From NCBI GenBank assembly GCA_963556145.1, contig OY744471.1, positions 2,845,590 to 2,909,589 of the forward strand: a DNA stretch of 64,000 bases, given 5' to 3'. This DNA comes from Hygrocybe punicea (Eukaryota; Basidiomycota; Agaricomycetes; Agaricales; Hygrophoraceae). Shown in pieces: positions 62,503-64,000 of this stretch (positions within the stretch are counted from its first letter, which is position 1; each line of letters starts with the position of its first letter). The position numbers and the translations under genes are program-made. Below the pieces are notes generated by a model. It did no database searches, had not been told where the DNA came from, and saw only the letters and a list, made by a program, of their open reading frames with translations.

Positions 62503-64000
62503 TGGAGTAGTGGGACCTGCCAGTCACGTGACCAGGCTCCCACGGTTGACCTAGTTAGTAGCCTTCCCGATGTAGTAGTCAGTCCTTCCTTCCTATCCAG
62601 TCGACCTTTCCCTCGAGTCCTGCGTGAGCCCCCGGAGTGGTACCTCGGTACCACTCCAACGTGGTGATGAGAGTGTTCTTCGACTCCACGCCTCTCTCTT
62701 TTTTCTCTCGGGTTCCCACTCCTTACGACTTTCTCGCGAGACGACCTTTTTTCGGCCTCAGCTGCGCAACCGCGCATTTTCTCTTCACTCACGGCCGTAC
62801 AACACTCAAATTACCCCCCGGTGCACATGTTCAACCCAATAGGGCCCCGCGTCGCCCCCCGTTGACCCAAAAAACACGCCCGCGACCCTTCTCAGCACCC
62901 AAGCGGCAGGCCACGTCACTTTTTTCGACCCCCCGAATTTCCACTTTCTTTAGACCCAGCCATGTCCAGACAACCCCCCGCAACTTCGTTCGACGTTCCG
63001 GAGCCCCGCGTTCCCCATCAGGATCCCACGTAGCCCACTACTGCGAGTTTAGGACAACCCAATGAAAATCGCAGCGCCGCCGCACGGACCCCGTTTCTCG
63101 TCACCCCCACCCCTACACGGACCCATTCGACTCCCCGCACACTTGTCCCACCGGCCAGGACCCCCCGTTCCCCTCCATTGTGCCAAACGAACCCCCACCG
63201 TCGTTTTCGGACACCCGAGCCACGCGCCACGTCACCTCGCGCGGCCCCGTTCTGCCAGCACAACCGGCCCCAGACCAGCTCACCAAACTCGCGGCCCACC
63301 CCCCAGAGCACCCTGTGTCTCGCTAACGCCCCGAACGAGCCCCCACCGCCGTTTTTGGTCACACCACGGATTCGTCGCGCCCCCCCGCCGGACCCCAGTT
63401 CTTTCGTGTACCCCAGCCCCACACGGACCCATACGACCTCCCGTGCCCTCGTTCCACCGGCCAGGACCCCCGTTCCCTTTCGTCGCACCAAACGAACCCC
63501 CGCCGTCACCTCCAGACACCCCAGCCCCGCGCCACGTCACCACCGCGCGGCTCCGTTCTGCCAACGTAGCCGGCCCCGGGTCGACTCACGACACTCGCGG
63601 CCCACCCGTTCACCATCCCGGAGCACCCCACCCCCCTCCAATACCACGAGTGGACTGTGCCCGCCGTTCCCAGACCCCCACCGCGTTCTGCCACGTCACA
63701 ACCCCCCGGCCAGTTCCTAACACCATACCTGGCCCCGCGAACCCTCGTTCAGCTCCCTGCAGCATCGTTCTCGACCTGGACGAGCCACCCCGATCTCTTC
63801 GCGTGATACGCCAACCCCCTCCGCGTCGGGATACCATGCCCTTGTTAAGTACAACCCTATGCCCCGTCAGTATTATAGCTTTTATTATAGCCTCGTCCCC
63901 CGTTCCCCCGATACTGGATGTCAATCACAGTCTACCTACACGCCATCACTACACTACGTTCACGCACCCGTTTACCCGATCTCCGCCAATACAGTTATAT
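62503..64000 (-). mobile_element. Non-coding LTR element (LARD/TRIM-like), copy B, runs off the window
   Basis: The LTR at 62503-62658 (156 bp, plus-strand TGGAGTAGTGGG..GGTACCACTCCA) is bounded by inverted TGGAGT/ACTCCA. On the minus strand it starts with a palindrome, GTGGTACCGAGGTACCAC, where copy A has GTGGGCAGGGGGTGCCCAC. The inside edge (CTCATCACCA) matches copy A. The GC-rich interior (62660-64000) has two tandem units of about 307 bp (compare 63114 with 63421 and 63249 with 63556) and no credible gene. It interrupts the chromovirus RT at TPTVDD. The far LTR lies beyond the window. Confidence 0.78.

Noticed and set aside
1..64000. tRNA, rRNA and other structured RNA genes
   Set aside because: I looked for tRNA A/B-box pairs and rRNA-like stretches and saw none that I could support by eye; a covariance search was not possible.

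Overview
The window comes from a repeat-choked fungal genome, most likely an agaricomycete basidiomycete. The two host genes have several short (about 50-100 nt) introns. The ribosomal gene has an intron directly after its ATG. The mobile elements (Tad-like LINEs, Ty1/copia, chromodomain Ty3/gypsy, and many TIR elements with 8-bp target duplications) are typical of that group. Only about 2.4 kb (22854-25225) is host sequence that can be named with confidence: a seven-exon site-2 protease gene (+) and a four-exon ribosomal protein L38 gene (-). They converge with 36 bp between their stop codons. Almost everything else is transposon inside transposon.

Layout. 1-22660: one Ty1/copia element (copia-1; its 5' LTR lies left of the window) split by three insertions. 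These are a 1.7-kb LTR-bounded non-coding element (291-1965), a TIR element with long word-array ends (2239-5843, itself carrying a hAT-like insert), and a 12.8-kb TA-flanked Tc1-like element (7008-19845). The last contains a LINE (8486-13027), a transposase, an unknown multi-exon gene and a small TIR element (14650-15778). 22661-25651: the host island. 25652-29067: a 3.4-kb near-complete palindrome (foldback). 29076-39411: decayed DNA-transposon genes (hAT BED finger, Pif1-like helicase, a DDE transposase, an accessory gene) cut by two hAT-like elements. 39412-42666: a second LINE with a hAT-like insert. 42668-45216: an array of near-perfect palindromes followed by an unknown spliced gene. 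45217-48723: an LTR-like stretch, a CCHC-knuckle ORF and a hAT-like element. 48724-53850: a young Ty1/copia element (copia-2) with 321-bp LTRs differing at one base. 53856-57851: repeat words, low-complexity DNA and a CTG-rich hAT-like element. 57852-58096: a solo copia-1 LTR. 58547-62502: a minus-strand chromovirus whose polyprotein carries an extra C-terminal ASCH/PUA-like domain. 62503-64000: a second copy of the LTR-bounded non-coding element, running off the window.

Insertion boundaries were set by target-site duplications, and several were confirmed because removing the insert plus one duplicate restores an open reading frame. Most in-frame stops in the elements are explained by single C-to-T changes (CGA to TGA, CAG to TAG). 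This suggests methylation-driven or RIP-like decay. The least explained signals are sequence modules shared by small TIR elements with different ends: a TCAATTGA-centred palindrome, and a GGTGGTGCACCCACCCCC-like block next to a splice-donor-like GTATGT.
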